This document shows positions 39,529 to 48,981 of a stretch of 64,000 nt of DNA, one piece after another. The position numbers and the translations under genes were made by a program. This DNA comes from an uncultured Pelagibacteraceae bacterium (GTDB taxonomy: Bacteria > Pseudomonadota > Alphaproteobacteria > Pelagibacterales > Pelagibacteraceae), in assembly GCA_902559395.1 (NCBI GenBank), contig CACEHR010000005.1:21451-85450 (forward strand), given 5' to 3'. The notes below the pieces were generated by a model. That model ran no database searches. It saw only the letters and a program-made list of their open reading frames with translations, and was not told the origin of the DNA. Numbering within the stretch: position 1 is the stretch's first letter; the number at the start of each line of letters is the position of its first letter.

Positions 39529-40499
39529 TTTTAAAATCATATGAAATAACAAAAATTAATTTACATAAAAATAAATTAATTTTATTTTATGGTAAAAATG
39601 AAGCACTAAAAGATCAAGCAGTTAAATTAATTAACAAAAATAAGCAAATTTTTCTTTTTGATGAAAAAGAAATTTTAGATAATCAAAATAATTTCTTAGA
39701 ATCAGTTACAACAAAATCTCTATTTGAGGAGGAAAAAACTATTCTCATCAAAAGAGCATCAGATAAAATTTTAAAAATAATTGAGTATATTTATTCAAAG
39801 AATTTAAAAGATATAAATATTATTGTTAATTCCAATGAACTTGAAAAAAAATCAAAATTGAGATCTTTTTTCGAAAAAGAAAAAGAATGTATTTGTATAC
39901 CATTCTATCCAGATAACGAACAAACATTAACAAAATTAGCTTATAACTTTTTTAAAGAGAAAAAGATATTAGCGTCACAATATAGTATTAATGAAATTGT
40001 AAACAAAAGTCTTGGAGATAGAAAGAGCCTAATAAATGAATTAGAAAAAATTGCACAGTTTTCCAAAGATAAAAAAAATATTAAAGATGAAGATATAGCT
40101 AAAATCATAAATTTGAGTGAAAATTATAGTATTTCAGAACTTGTTAATAATTTTTTAGCTAAAAATAAAAAGAAAATAGTTAATATATTAAATGAAAATA
40201 ATTATTCGAATGATGATTGCGTACTTATTATAAGATCTTTTTTAAACAAATCCAAAAAAATACTTAAACTTTCTGAAGAATACGAAAAAAACAATAATAT
40301 TAACGTTACAATATCAAATGCAAGACCACCTATATTTTGGAAAGAAAAGGAGATTACAATTCAACAAATTAAAAGATGGGATCCAAAAAAAATTAAACGG
40401 TTTATTTATAAGTTAAATGAATTGGAGCTTAATATAAAAAAGAATTTTAATAATTCAATTTGTTTAACTACAGATTTTATTCTGGAACAATCTGCTTAA
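39525..40499 (+). CDS. holA: DNA polymerase III subunit delta
   Basis: This 324-residue clamp-loader subunit opens the sliding clamp. The pattern of an early ILFYGKNEALKDQAV (family FLYGxExxL), an internal LFEEEKTILIKRA, and the later SLGDRKSLINELEKIAQF helices is typical of HolA. It is Lys- and Asn-rich, as expected in this genome. It overlaps lptE by 4 bases and converges on parB, 3 bases away. Confidence 0.9.
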   Translation: MILKSYEITKINLHKNKLILFYGKNEALKDQAVKLINKNKQIFLFDEKEILDNQNNFLESVTTKSLFEEEKTILIKRASDKILKIIEYIYSKNLKDINIIVNSNELEKKSKLRSFFEKEKECICIPFYPDNEQTLTKLAYNFFKEKKILASQYSINEIVNKSLGDRKSLINELEKIAQFSKDKKNIKDEDIAKIINLSENYSISELVNNFLAKNKKKIVNILNENNYSNDDCVLIIRSFLNKSKKILKLSEEYEKNNNINVTISNARPPIFWKEKEITIQQIKRWDPKKIKRFIYKLNELELNIKKNFNNSICLTTDFILEQSA

Positions 40500-40502
40500 A
40501 TT

Positions 40503-41345
40503 TTAGTAGTTAGATTTAATTATATCTACAATCTTGTTCAACTGATCCAAGTCTTTGTACTCAAAAGAAATTTTGCCTTTATTTCTTTTACTGTTCTGTA
40601 TATCAACATTCAAACCAATTTTATTTGAAATGGATAACTCAAGAGCAATGATATTAGTATCTTTTATGATTTTTAATTTATGTTTTTTCTTTTTAAATAA
40701 TTGAACAAAATTTTCAGCTTGTCTAACTGAAAGTTTACTATCTATAATTTTTTTAGCCACAAAACTTGCATTATCTAGGCCTACTAAAATTTTGGCATGC
40801 CCAGCCGTTAACTTTTGTGTCTCAATTAATTTTATGACGTCAGAAGGTAAAGTTAAAATTCTTAAAGCGTTAGATATATGGCTTCTGCTTTTTCCTATAA
40901 ATTTTGATACTTTTTCTTGATCGTAAGAAAATTCATCTATTAATCTCTTATAACCTTGCGCCTCCTCTAAGGGATTTAGATCGCTTCTTTGAACATTTTC
41001 AACAATAGCGAATTCTAAAGATTTTAAATCATCAGCTTCTGTAACTACTATCGGAACATTATGAAGGCCGACTCTTTGAGCCGCAAGCCATCTTCTCTCT
41101 CCTGCAATTATTTCAAATTTTGATTGGTCATCTCTTGATTTTCTAACTATGATGGGCTGTATCATGCCTCTTTCTTTGATCGAATTGGTTAGATCTTCTA
41201 AACTAGCTTCGTCAAATATTTTCCTTGGTTGATATTTATTTGGCACTAAATCACTAATTGATACTTGGTTTTTTTGAGGCTCTACTTTTGTTTCTCCTAT
41301 CAATGAAGATAATCCTCGACCTAAACCTTTTTTGATTTTTTCCAT
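40503..41345 (-). CDS. parB: Chromosome partitioning protein ParB
   Basis: This 280-residue protein is a CTP-dependent clamp that loads at parS. Conserved parts are GLGRGLSSLIGE at the N-terminus, IIAGERRWLAAQRVG (CTP-binding GERR), VENVQRSDLNPLEEAQGYKRLI, the helix-turn-helix around VSKFIGKSRSHISNALRIL, and a C-terminal dimerisation region. It overlaps parA by one base. A parS site lies about 1.4 kb upstream inside rsmG. Confidence 0.97.
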   Translation of the reverse strand: MEKIKKGLGRGLSSLIGETKVEPQKNQVSISDLVPNKYQPRKIFDEASLEDLTNSIKERGMIQPIIVRKSRDDQSKFEIIAGERRWLAAQRVGLHNVPIVVTEADDLKSLEFAIVENVQRSDLNPLEEAQGYKRLIDEFSYDQEKVSKFIGKSRSHISNALRILTLPSDVIKLIETQKLTAGHAKILVGLDNASFVAKKIIDSKLSVRQAENFVQLFKKKKHKLKIIKDTNIIALELSISNKIGLNVDIQNSKRNKGKISFEYKDLDQLNKIVDIIKSNY

Positions 41346-42139
41346 TAAGCTGCGCTCCCTATTGTTGCTTCTTGACTCATAAACTCATCGGTAAAACTGA
41401 AATATGATTTACTACCCGGACAAGTCTTGTCATAAATCAAAACTGGCATACCATGAGATGGGGCTTCGGATAGCCTGACATTTCTTGGAATAACAGTTGA
41501 GTAAACTTTTTCACTAAAATAATCTCTGGCTTCTTTCTCTACTTGTGAGGAGAGCTTATTTCTTTTATCATACATTGTGAGAAGTATACCTCTAATTTTC
41601 AAATCTGGATTTAAGCTTACTTTTATTCTTTCAATTGTTTTCATGAGCTGAGTTAGACCCTCTAGTGCAAAAAATTCGGTTTGCAAGGGAACTAAAAGCG
41701 AATTTGAGCTTACTAGAGCCATTACTGTAAGAAGGCTTAAAGATGGAGGACAATCGATTAAGACATAATCGTATAATCTTCTAGAATTGTTTAAATATGC
41801 GGTTAATTTTGTCTTTAATAGGAAGGCCCTATTACTATCATCAGCAGTCTCTACCTCAAGACCTGAAAGGTCAACATTTGATGTAACGATATCTAAATTT
41901 TCAAACTGTGTCTTTCTAATTACCTCATAAATTTCTTTGCTTCCATTCAAAACTCCATAAATTGTATCGCTAGAGTTATCCGTGTTAGATAATCCTAGAC
42001 CAGTTGTAGCATTTCCTTGTGGGTCTAGGTCAATTACTAAAATTTTTTTATTTAGTTGGGATAATCCAGCAGCAAGATTTATCACTGTAGTTGTTTTTCC
42101 AACCCCACCCTTTTGATTAATGACTGAAATAATTTGCAT
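41345..42139 (-). CDS. parA: Chromosome partitioning ATPase ParA
   Basis: This 264-residue deviant Walker ATPase has ISVINQKGGVGKTTTVINLA at the N-terminus, followed by LVIDLDPQGNATTGLG and YVLIDCPPSLSLLTVMAL. It forms the dynamic gradient that segregates ParB-parS complexes. It lacks the N-terminal extension of plasmid type Ia ParA, as expected for a chromosomal type Ib protein. It lies 20 bases after rsmG. Confidence 0.97.
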   Translation of the reverse strand: MQIISVINQKGGVGKTTTVINLAAGLSQLNKKILVIDLDPQGNATTGLGLSNTDNSSDTIYGVLNGSKEIYEVIRKTQFENLDIVTSNVDLSGLEVETADDSNRAFLLKTKLTAYLNNSRRLYDYVLIDCPPSLSLLTVMALVSSNSLLVPLQTEFFALEGLTQLMKTIERIKVSLNPDLKIRGILLTMYDKRNKLSSQVEKEARDYFSEKVYSTVIPRNVRLSEAPSHGMPVLIYDKTCPGSKSYFSFTDEFMSQEATIGSAA

Positions 42140-42159
42140 TTAATTTTTTTATAATTCTT

Positions 42160-42804
42160 TTAATTTTTTTTTTTTATTTTTTTAATATTTATTAAAAATG
42201 AATCTTTACTTGTTAAACTTTTTTTTTCTATATACTCCATTTCCCAATTTTTTTTAGAATTTTCAAAAATTTTTTTTCCATTCTTCCCCATAAAAAAAAT
42301 TAAATTTTTATATTTTGAAAAATTTTCATATACTAAATCTAAAACCACTGGCATTGGTTTGAATGCTCTCGACATTATTGTTCCCGTTTCTAAATTTTTT
42401 ATTTCAAAAATATTTTTTTGAAAAACTTTTGTGTTTAAATTTAATTTGTCTGAAACCTCTTTTAAAAAATGGCTTTTATGGTAGCTTTTTTCATAAAGGT
42501 GTACATTCATGTTATTTTTCATGTTTTTTAGTATAATTGCCACGATTATCCCAGGCATACCCCCTCCTGAACCTATATCTATAGTTGTATTGCAATTTAA
42601 GTCAACAAAATCAATAATTTGTGCTGAATCTATAATATGGCGTTCAATTATTGCTTTTTTTGATGCTGTGTTTTGGCTAATTATGTTGATTTTTTTATTT
42701 TTTTCAAGAATCATGGATATATAGTTTTCAAAGTCTAAAAATGTTTCACGTGAAACATTTAAGTGATTGATTCTAGAATAAGAATTTAAAATTTCTTGAT
42801 CCAT
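42160..42804 (-). CDS. rsmG: 16S rRNA m7G527 methyltransferase RsmG (GidB)
   Basis: This 214-residue enzyme methylates G527 of 16S rRNA; its loss gives low-level streptomycin resistance in other species. The SAM-binding motif is TTIDIGSGGGMPGIIVAI. The N-terminal HLNVSRETFLDFE (residues 14-26) is encoded by DNA that contains the parS site. The C-terminal half is Lys-rich. The start overlaps the mnmG stop by one base. Together with mnmG, parA and parB it forms the usual gid-par cluster. Confidence 0.96.
   Translation of the reverse strand: MDQEILNSYSRINHLNVSRETFLDFENYISMILEKNKKINIISQNTASKKAIIERHIIDSAQIIDFVDLNCNTTIDIGSGGGMPGIIVAIILKNMKNNMNVHLYEKSYHKSHFLKEVSDKLNLNTKVFQKNIFEIKNLETGTIMSRAFKPMPVVLDLVYENFSKYKNLIFFMGKNGKKIFENSKKNWEMEYIEKKSLTSKDSFLINIKKIKKKN
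42742..42757. other. parS: parS centromere site
   Basis: The 16-base palindrome TGTTTCACGTGAAACA matches the universal bacterial parS consensus (TGTTNCACGTGAAACA) at every position. It lies within rsmG, about 1.4 kb from parB and about 7.2 kb from the candidate oriC. The same placement within rsmG, encoding NVSRETF, is known in other bacteria. It is the only full match I saw in the window. Confidence 0.95.
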
Positions 42805-44675
42805 TAAGCTATATGCTTAATAGACTTTCTTTTGACATGTGACAACAAAATATATACAGCTGCTGGAGTAATTCCATCTATTCTTAAAGCTTGACCCATT
42901 GTTTTTGGCTTTATTTCTTTAAATTTAGCTTTCACCTCATTAGACAAACCTGAAAGTCCATCATAATTCATTTTATCTGGAATAATTAGATTTTCATCCC
43001 TCTTAAATGCTAAAATATCTGCTTTTTGCTTCTTTAAATACCCTCTATAATGAGCATTTATTTCTACCTGTTCATCAATTTCTTCACTAAAAAAAGGTAT
43101 ATCAGACCATATTTTTCTAATTTTGCTCATATTAACTCCTTTTTGGGTTAAAACTTCGCTAGATGATCTCAATATTCCGTCTTTTGCTATTTTAATTCCA
43201 AATTTCTCTGCTTTAGATGGTGAAATCTTGGATTCGCTCATTTTTAGATTTATTTCTCTAATTTGTTCAAATTTACGCAAATAAATGTCTTTTCTCTCGT
43301 TACCTATTAAACCAATATCTATTCCTTTTTTAGTTAATCTTTGATCAGCATTATCAGATCTTAAACTTAATCGATATTCTGCTCTTGATGTAAACATTCG
43401 ATATGGCTCAGCTACTCCTTTAGTCACCAAATCATCGATCATTACTCCAATGTAGGCATCAGATCTATCAAGTATGAATGGTTCCAATTTTTTAACAGAC
43501 AAGGCAGCATTTATTCCTGCTATAAGGCCTTGTGCAGCAGCTTCCTCATATCCTGTTGTTCCGTTAATTTGACCGGCAAGATAAAGATTGCTTATCTTCT
43601 TGGTTTCAAGAGTTAAGAATAGTTCACGTGGATCTATATAATCATATTCTATTGCATATCCTGGTCTTAATATAGTAACATTCTCTAAACCATTGATATT
43701 ATTACATATTTCTTGTTGCACCTCAGCTGGTAGTGATGTCGATATACCATTTGGGTAAATTGTGTAATCATTTAGACCTTCTGGCTCTAAGAATATCTGG
43801 TGGCGAACTTTATCTGCAAATTTTACTATCTTATCTTCTATAGATGGACAATATCTTGGGCCTACCCCTTTTATACTACCCGAGTACATAGCGCTCTTTG
43901 ATAAATTCTTTTCTATAATGTTATGAACCTTTTCGTTTGTATAAGTCATACGACAAGATATTTGTTTATTTAGATTTTTTTTAGTTAAGAATGAAAAAAA
44001 ATAAGGATCGTCATCTGCGAATTGTTCTTCTAAGTTTTCAAAATTAATTGTCCTTGAATCTAACCTTGGTGGTGTTCCGGTTTTTAATCTTCCAATTTTA
44101 AAATTATATTTTGCTAATTGTTCGCTCAAACCTGTAGAAGGTTTTTCGTCGTATCTACCTGCTGGAGTTCTTTCATCACCTATATGTATCAAACCATTCA
44201 AAAAAGTCCCTGTTGTAAGTATTATCTTATTCGATAGAACTTTCTTTCCTCCTATAGTTTCAAACCCACTTATTGAATTTTTATTAAAAATAAACTTTAT
44301 AACTGGATCAGAAAAAACGCTTAAATTACAATAGTTTAGCAATATTTCTTGCATATATTTACGATAAAGCGATCTATCTGATTGCGTTCGTGGTCCTCTG
44401 ACTGCTGGCCCTCTACTTCTATTTAACAATCTAAACTGTATACCTGATTTGTCTGCTACATTTCCCATAACACCATCAAGGGCATCTATTTCTCTAACCA
44501 AATGACCTTTGCCCAAACCTCCTATTGCCGGGTTACAAGACATCTCCCCGATAGTTTCTATTTTATGAGTAAATAGGGCAGTGTTCACTCCAAGACGAGC
44601 AGAGGCTGCAGCAGCTTCACATCCAGCATGGCCTCCTCCAATTACAACTACATCAAATGACAAATCATTTTTCAT
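42804..44675 (-). CDS. mnmG: tRNA uridine 5-carboxymethylaminomethyl modification enzyme MnmG (GidA)
   Basis: This 623-residue FAD protein works with MnmE on the wobble uridine (U34) of several tRNAs. The FAD-binding start is [21 protein letters not shown]. Further signatures are [24 protein letters not shown] and the [21 protein letters not shown] block, plus a helical C-terminal domain. Length matches the family (629). Its partner mnmE is immediately upstream across a 117-base gap. Confidence 0.98.
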   Translation of the reverse strand: MKNDLSFDVVVIGGGHAGCEAAAASARLGVNTALFTHKIETIGEMSCNPAIGGLGKGHLVREIDALDGVMGNVADKSGIQFRLLNRSRGPAVRGPRTQSDRSLYRKYMQEILLNYCNLSVFSDPVIKFIFNKNSISGFETIGGKKVLSNKIILTTGTFLNGLIHIGDERTPAGRYDEKPSTGLSEQLAKYNFKIGRLKTGTPPRLDSRTINFENLEEQFADDDPYFFSFLTKKNLNKQISCRMTYTNEKVHNIIEKNLSKSAMYSGSIKGVGPRYCPSIEDKIVKFADKVRHQIFLEPEGLNDYTIYPNGISTSLPAEVQQEICNNINGLENVTILRPGYAIEYDYIDPRELFLTLETKKISNLYLAGQINGTTGYEEAAAQGLIAGINAALSVKKLEPFILDRSDAYIGVMIDDLVTKGVAEPYRMFTSRAEYRLSLRSDNADQRLTKKGIDIGLIGNERKDIYLRKFEQIREINLKMSESKISPSKAEKFGIKIAKDGILRSSSEVLTQKGVNMSKIRKIWSDIPFFSEEIDEQVEINAHYRGYLKKQKADILAFKRDENLIIPDKMNYDGLSGLSNEVKAKFKEIKPKTMGQALRIDGITPAAVYILLSHVKRKSIKHIA

Positions 44676-44710
44676 AATCCAAATCTATATGTGATTATAT
44701 AATTTACAAG

Positions 44711-44740
44711 ATAGGCTTAATTTTTTGTAAATAAGCCTTA
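44711..44740. other. Inverted repeat in the mnmE-mnmG gap
   Basis: AGGCTTA (44713-44719) and TAAGCCT (44732-44738) can form a 7-bp stem with a 12-base loop. No clear T tract follows on the - strand, so it is not a convincing intrinsic terminator. It could be a weak or Rho-dependent terminator after mnmE or a leader structure for mnmG. Confidence 0.4.
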
Positions 44741-44792
44741 TTTATCAACGTTTTTGATTGAAAATGTGCAAAAAAAACAGCAAAATAGGGTA

Positions 44793-46124
44793 TTACTTGC
44801 CGATGCAAAAATCGTTGAAAATACTGCCTAATATCTCCTCTACATCGACTTTTCCAACAATCATGCCTAAATGTCTAGTAGCTAATCTTAAATCTTCTGC
44901 AGCTTTATCAAAATCTTCGATTTCTTTTTTTTGATTAAAGTTATTTAGATGATCCAAACACTGTTGTAAATGTTGCCTGTGTCTCTCTCTTGTAATTAAA
45001 ATATCATCACTCGTAAGAAATTTATTTTTTAAATTATTTTTTATTTTTAATATTAATTCTTCAATGTTTTTATTTTCTTTAATCGAAATTAAAACATGAT
45101 TTGTTTTTTTAATTTCTGGATCAATATCTTTTTCTAAAAGATCAGATTTATTTATAACTAAAATTGCATTCTCATTTAATAAACCCTTCAAAACATCAGT
45201 AAAATCAGGGCTTTTTGCATCAACCACAACAAGCTTTAAATCTGCTTCTTCAGCTCTATTTAGAGATAATTTAATTCCTTTTTTTTCTATCTCATCTTTA
45301 GAGTCTCTTATTCCAGCTGTATCAGAGATTATAACTGGATAACCGTCTATATTTAGATGGGTTTCAATCACGTCTCTAGTTGTACCTGCAATTTCGGAAA
45401 CGATTGCAACATCGCGGTTAGATAAATGATTCATTAAGCTAGACTTACCAGCATTAGTTGGTCCTAGTATAGCGATTTTAAAACCTTCTCTAATTCTTTC
45501 TCCAACTTTTTGATCGTTTAATATTTTTTTAAGTTTATTTACAACTTCATCAGAACTATTTTTAATTTCATCTAAAATGTTATTGGGTAAATCTTCATCA
45601 GGGAAATCAATTTTAGCTTCAACATGTGATAAAATTTTTAAAAGCTTTTCCCTGAGAAAATTGAATTGGTCTGCTGACTTTCCATTCATGATTTTAATTG
45701 CTTGTTGTCTTTGGATTTCAGTTTCAGAGGAAATTAAGTCAGCGATACTTTCGGCTTCAAGTAGATTTATCTTTCCATTTTGAAATGCTAATTTTGTAAA
45801 TTCACCTGGTTCAGCCAATCTACAATTTTTTATTTGCGATAGGGTAGAGTGCAGAGCATCAACAACAGCTTTACTACCATGAACCTGTATTTCGGCCATA
45901 TCCTCACCTGTGTAGCTCTCTGGGCCAGGAAACCAAAGAATTAATCCCTCATCAATTAGCTCAGAAGTGTTGATTTTATTGATTTTTCTTAAAGTTGCTA
46001 CTCTTGGCTTTGGAGGTTCCTTACCGGTTAAAAGCTTAATAGCTTTTGAGGTTTCTTGTCCAGAAAGCCTGATTACAGCTACACCTGATATGCCAGGACC
46101 ACTAGATAAAGCATAAATTGTCAT
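44793..46124 (-). CDS. mnmE: tRNA modification GTPase MnmE (TrmE)
   Basis: This 443-residue, K+-activated GTPase partners MnmG. It has an N-terminal tetrahydrofolate-binding domain (IYALSSGPGISGVAVIRLSG), a helical region, an inserted G domain (about 215-375, GPTNAGKSSLMNHL, then SDTAGIRDS and NKSDLLE), and the C-terminal FCIGK with the invariant Cys. Length is normal (about 450). A near-perfect palindrome abuts its start codon. Confidence 0.97.
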   Translation of the reverse strand: MTIYALSSGPGISGVAVIRLSGQETSKAIKLLTGKEPPKPRVATLRKINKINTSELIDEGLILWFPGPESYTGEDMAEIQVHGSKAVVDALHSTLSQIKNCRLAEPGEFTKLAFQNGKINLLEAESIADLISSETEIQRQQAIKIMNGKSADQFNFLREKLLKILSHVEAKIDFPDEDLPNNILDEIKNSSDEVVNKLKKILNDQKVGERIREGFKIAILGPTNAGKSSLMNHLSNRDVAIVSEIAGTTRDVIETHLNIDGYPVIISDTAGIRDSKDEIEKKGIKLSLNRAEEADLKLVVVDAKSPDFTDVLKGLLNENAILVINKSDLLEKDIDPEIKKTNHVLISIKENKNIEELILKIKNNLKNKFLTSDDILITRERHRQHLQQCLDHLNNFNQKKEIEDFDKAAEDLRLATRHLGMIVGKVDVEEILGSIFNDFCIGK

Positions 46125-46144
46125 TTAAAGATTATATCTTTAAA
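46124..46144 (-). promoter_or_regulatory. Palindrome abutting the mnmE start codon
   Basis: TTTAAAGAT-TAT-ATCTTTAAA is a perfect inverted repeat with 9-base arms and 3-base centre, beginning at the last base of the mnmE start codon. In RNA it could form a hairpin over the ribosome-binding region; in DNA it could be an operator. Being all A/T except two positions, it has some chance of random occurrence. Confidence 0.4.
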
Positions 46145-46184
46145 TTTGTGTCTCTGTAAGACTTAAAATTGTAATGTAAAAACT

Positions 46185-47453
46185 TTAGGCTGGCTTATTC
46201 ATTGAATTAAAAAATTCAGCATTATTTTTGGTATCTTTTAATTTTGAGTTTATGAAATCGATAGCATCCATCGTTCCCATTGGAGCAATTATTCTTCTAA
46301 GAACATTCATTTTTTGTAAATCATTTTTATCAAATAAAAGTTCTTCTCTTCTTGTTCCAGATTTTGTTATATCGATAGCTGGATAAATTCTTTTATCTGC
46401 AATCTTTCTATCTAGCACAGTTTCACTGTTACCTGTTCCTTTAAACTCTTCAAAAATAACTTCATCCATTCTGCTTCCTGTATCAATTAAAGCAGTAGAA
46501 ATAATTGTTAGTGATCCACCTTCCTCAATATTCCTTGCTGCACCAAAAAATCTCTTAGGCCTTTGAAGTGCATTTGCGTCAACACCTCCGGTCAAAACTT
46601 TACCAGAACTAGGTATTACTGCATTATACGCTCTTCCTAATCTTGTTATTGAATCTAATAAGATGACAACATCTTTTTTGTGTTCAGTAAGTCTTTTAGC
46701 TTTTTCAATTACCATTTCAGCGACTGCAACGTGTCTTTGCGCAGGTTCATCAAAAGTAGAACTAATTACTTCACCTTTTACAGTTCTTTGCATATCAGTT
46801 ACTTCTTCAGGACGCTCATCTATTAATAAAACTATCAAATAACATTCTGGATAATTTTTTGCTATTGAATTTGCAATACTTTGTAAAATCATTGTTTTTC
46901 CAGCTTTTGGTGGAGAAATAATTATTGATCTTTGACCTTTCCCTATCGGACTAACTAGGTCAATTAATCTTGGAGTAAGATCTGCTTTTTTTACAACTTT
47001 GGTTGTCTCAACTTCCATCACCAATTGTTTATCTGGATATAGTGGTGTTAGATTGTCAAATGCAATTTTATGTCTGGCCTTTTCGGGTTCTTCAAAATTA
47101 ATTTTACTCACTTGCAATAATGCAAAATATCTTTCTCCTTCTTTAGGGGCTCTAACTGGTCCCTCAACCGTGTCTCCAGTTCTTAGTCCAAATTTTCTGA
47201 TCTGACTTGGACTTACGTAAATATCATCAGGTCCTGGAAGATAATTTGATTCCATTGCTCTTAAAAAACCAAAACCATCTTGTAATAATTGCAAAACGCC
47301 TACACCAGTAATTTCCTCTTTTTCAGCAACTTTCTTAAGAATAGCAAAAAGGATTTCCTGTTTTCTTAATGTGCTGGCGTTTTCTATACCAAGCTCTTCT
47401 GCTTGTGTAATAAGCTGTTCAGATGATTTAAGTTTTAATTCTTGAATATTCAT
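46185..47453 (-). CDS. rho: Transcription termination factor Rho
   Basis: This 422-residue RNA-dependent ATPase and helicase terminates transcription. It has an N-terminal helical domain, an RNA-binding cold-shock-like domain (about 50-125, [40 protein letters not shown]), and the ATPase core with [24 protein letters not shown] and [15 protein letters not shown]. Length matches E. coli Rho (419). Rho is likely to matter here because few intrinsic terminators are visible. A 16-base inverted repeat lies just upstream. Confidence 0.98.
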   Translation of the reverse strand: MNIQELKLKSSEQLITQAEELGIENASTLRKQEILFAILKKVAEKEEITGVGVLQLLQDGFGFLRAMESNYLPGPDDIYVSPSQIRKFGLRTGDTVEGPVRAPKEGERYFALLQVSKINFEEPEKARHKIAFDNLTPLYPDKQLVMEVETTKVVKKADLTPRLIDLVSPIGKGQRSIIISPPKAGKTMILQSIANSIAKNYPECYLIVLLIDERPEEVTDMQRTVKGEVISSTFDEPAQRHVAVAEMVIEKAKRLTEHKKDVVILLDSITRLGRAYNAVIPSSGKVLTGGVDANALQRPKRFFGAARNIEEGGSLTIISTALIDTGSRMDEVIFEEFKGTGNSETVLDRKIADKRIYPAIDITKSGTRREELLFDKNDLQKMNVLRRIIAPMGTMDAIDFINSKLKDTKNNAEFFNSMNKPA

Positions 47454-47464
47454 GATTAATTAAT

Positions 47465-47480
47465 TGATAAGGACTTATCA
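47465..47480 (-). promoter_or_regulatory. Inverted repeat in the rho leader
   Basis: TGATAAG-GA-CTTATCA is a perfect inverted repeat with 7-base arms, centred about 20 bases upstream of the rho start. No T tract follows. It is placed where an operator or a translation-controlling hairpin would act. rho is autoregulated in other bacteria, though by attenuation in a longer leader. Confidence 0.4.
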
Positions 47481-47519
47481 GTTATTAATAATATATACGC
47501 TACTTTTGATATTTCAACC

Positions 47520-47954
47520 CTAGATTGGCTTAAAAATAGCCAAAAATACAACAATAATCAAAGTTACCGTTGGTATTTCGTTAATAATTCTAAAAAATTT
47601 TGCAGATCTTGTGTTTGTAGAATTTTTTAAGGCGGTAAGACATTTTCCTAGAAAATCATTATATGCCGATAACAGAATTACTAAAACAATCTTTATTTGA
47701 AACCATAATTGAGAGAAAATATCTATTCCATTGAGATAAATTAATACTAATCCGAAAACCCAAGTAAAAATCATTGCAGGACGCATAATGTAAAAAAATA
47801 ATCTTTTTTCCATCACTTCAAATATATCTGTAGTTTCTTTCTTTTGTTTGTTCTCAACATGATAAACAAAAATTCTTGGAAGATATAAAAGGCCAGCCAT
47901 CCAAGAAACTACGGCTATTAAATGCAAACTTTTAAACAATAGATAACTATTCAT
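47520..47954 (-). CDS. hemJ: Protoporphyrinogen oxidase HemJ
   Basis: This 144-residue integral membrane protein has four hydrophobic segments. The first helix carries LFKSLHLIAVVSWMAGLLYLPRIFVYHVE, with the conserved His and Trp-Met/Ala-Gly of the family (UPF0093). HemJ oxidises protoporphyrinogen IX to protoporphyrin IX, the step just before ferrochelatase. It overlaps hemH by 8 bases, so hemE-hemH-hemJ are one operon of late haem synthesis. The similar CopD family is a weaker alternative. Confidence 0.93.
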   Translation of the reverse strand: MNSYLLFKSLHLIAVVSWMAGLLYLPRIFVYHVENKQKKETTDIFEVMEKRLFFYIMRPAMIFTWVFGLVLIYLNGIDIFSQLWFQIKIVLVILLSAYNDFLGKCLTALKNSTNTRSAKFFRIINEIPTVTLIIVVFLAIFKPI

Positions 47955-48981
47955 AACTTAAACACGGGCATTTTTTAAATTGATTTGGGCATTGTATCTT
48001 TGGAGTAAAAAGCTTTCCATTAAAATTATAATCTTGTTTATTGAGTATTAAATTGGACATTGCTTTTATATAATTTTCATTTGTACCGAGTGCTGGTACT
48101 CTCGAATAATTTTTACAGCCATTTTTATCTGCAAGCTCTTTATATTCTATATCGAGTTCAACTAAAGTTTCTGAATGTTCTGATACAAATGCAATTGGCA
48201 CTAGTACAATATGTTTTCCTAATTTTGAATTTTCAATAATAATATCTTCAGTTGACGGGCCAATCCATTTTAAAGGTCCTACACGACTTTGGTAGCTTAA
48301 TATCCAATCTAAACCTTCAATATCTAGAGATTTAACAATTTGATCAACAGATTGTTCTACTTGCCACTGGTATGGGTCGCCATTCTTAATATTTTTTTCA
48401 GGCAATCCATGAGCTGAGAAAATTAATTTGTAATTTTCTAAATTATTAATTTTTTTTATTATCTCCTCTTTGTGTGCATGAATAAAATTCTTATCAGTTG
48501 GATAACAACAAATTGTAGAGGTCTTTACTTTGTAGCTATTTTTTGAACAAATATCTTGCCATTCTTTTATCGATGAGCCAGAAGTTGCCGCTGAGTATTG
48601 AGGATAAAGCGGCATTAAAATTATTTCATCTGGGTTATAATTCATTACTTCTCTAACAACATTTTCTGCTCGTGGGTGCCAACATCTCATAACTATAAAA
48701 CATTTATACTCGGATAAATCATCATCCTGATTCAATTTAATTTCTAAAGCATTTGACTGATCTTCTGTAAGTTTTAAGATCGGTGAAGAGCCCCCCAATT
48801 CCTGATAGATTTTTTTTGCAGTTGGAGCCCTTCTATTTGCTATTAATTTTGCCAATGGATACCTAAAAAAGGCTGGTAAATTTAAGATTGCTGGATCATT
48901 AAATAAATTGAATAAAAAAGGCTCGACATTTTCTAATTTATCTGGACCACCTAGATTAAAGAGAATTATGGCTTTTTTCAT
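47947..48981 (-). CDS. hemH: Ferrochelatase
   Basis: This 344-residue enzyme inserts ferrous iron into protoporphyrin IX. Visible motifs include AIILFNLGGPDKLENVEPFLFNLFNDP at the N-terminus, IFSAHGLPEKNIKNGDPY with the catalytic His, and YQSRVGPLKWIGPS. A later VPIAFVSEHSETLVELDIEY carries the conserved Glu. A C-terminal CPNQFKKCPC Cys cluster could bind 2Fe-2S, as in some ferrochelatases. The start overlaps the hemE stop by 4 bases. Confidence 0.97.
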   Translation of the reverse strand: MKKAIILFNLGGPDKLENVEPFLFNLFNDPAILNLPAFFRYPLAKLIANRRAPTAKKIYQELGGSSPILKLTEDQSNALEIKLNQDDDLSEYKCFIVMRCWHPRAENVVREVMNYNPDEIILMPLYPQYSAATSGSSIKEWQDICSKNSYKVKTSTICCYPTDKNFIHAHKEEIIKKINNLENYKLIFSAHGLPEKNIKNGDPYQWQVEQSVDQIVKSLDIEGLDWILSYQSRVGPLKWIGPSTEDIIIENSKLGKHIVLVPIAFVSEHSETLVELDIEYKELADKNGCKNYSRVPALGTNENYIKAMSNLILNKQDYNFNGKLFTPKIQCPNQFKKCPCLSYE

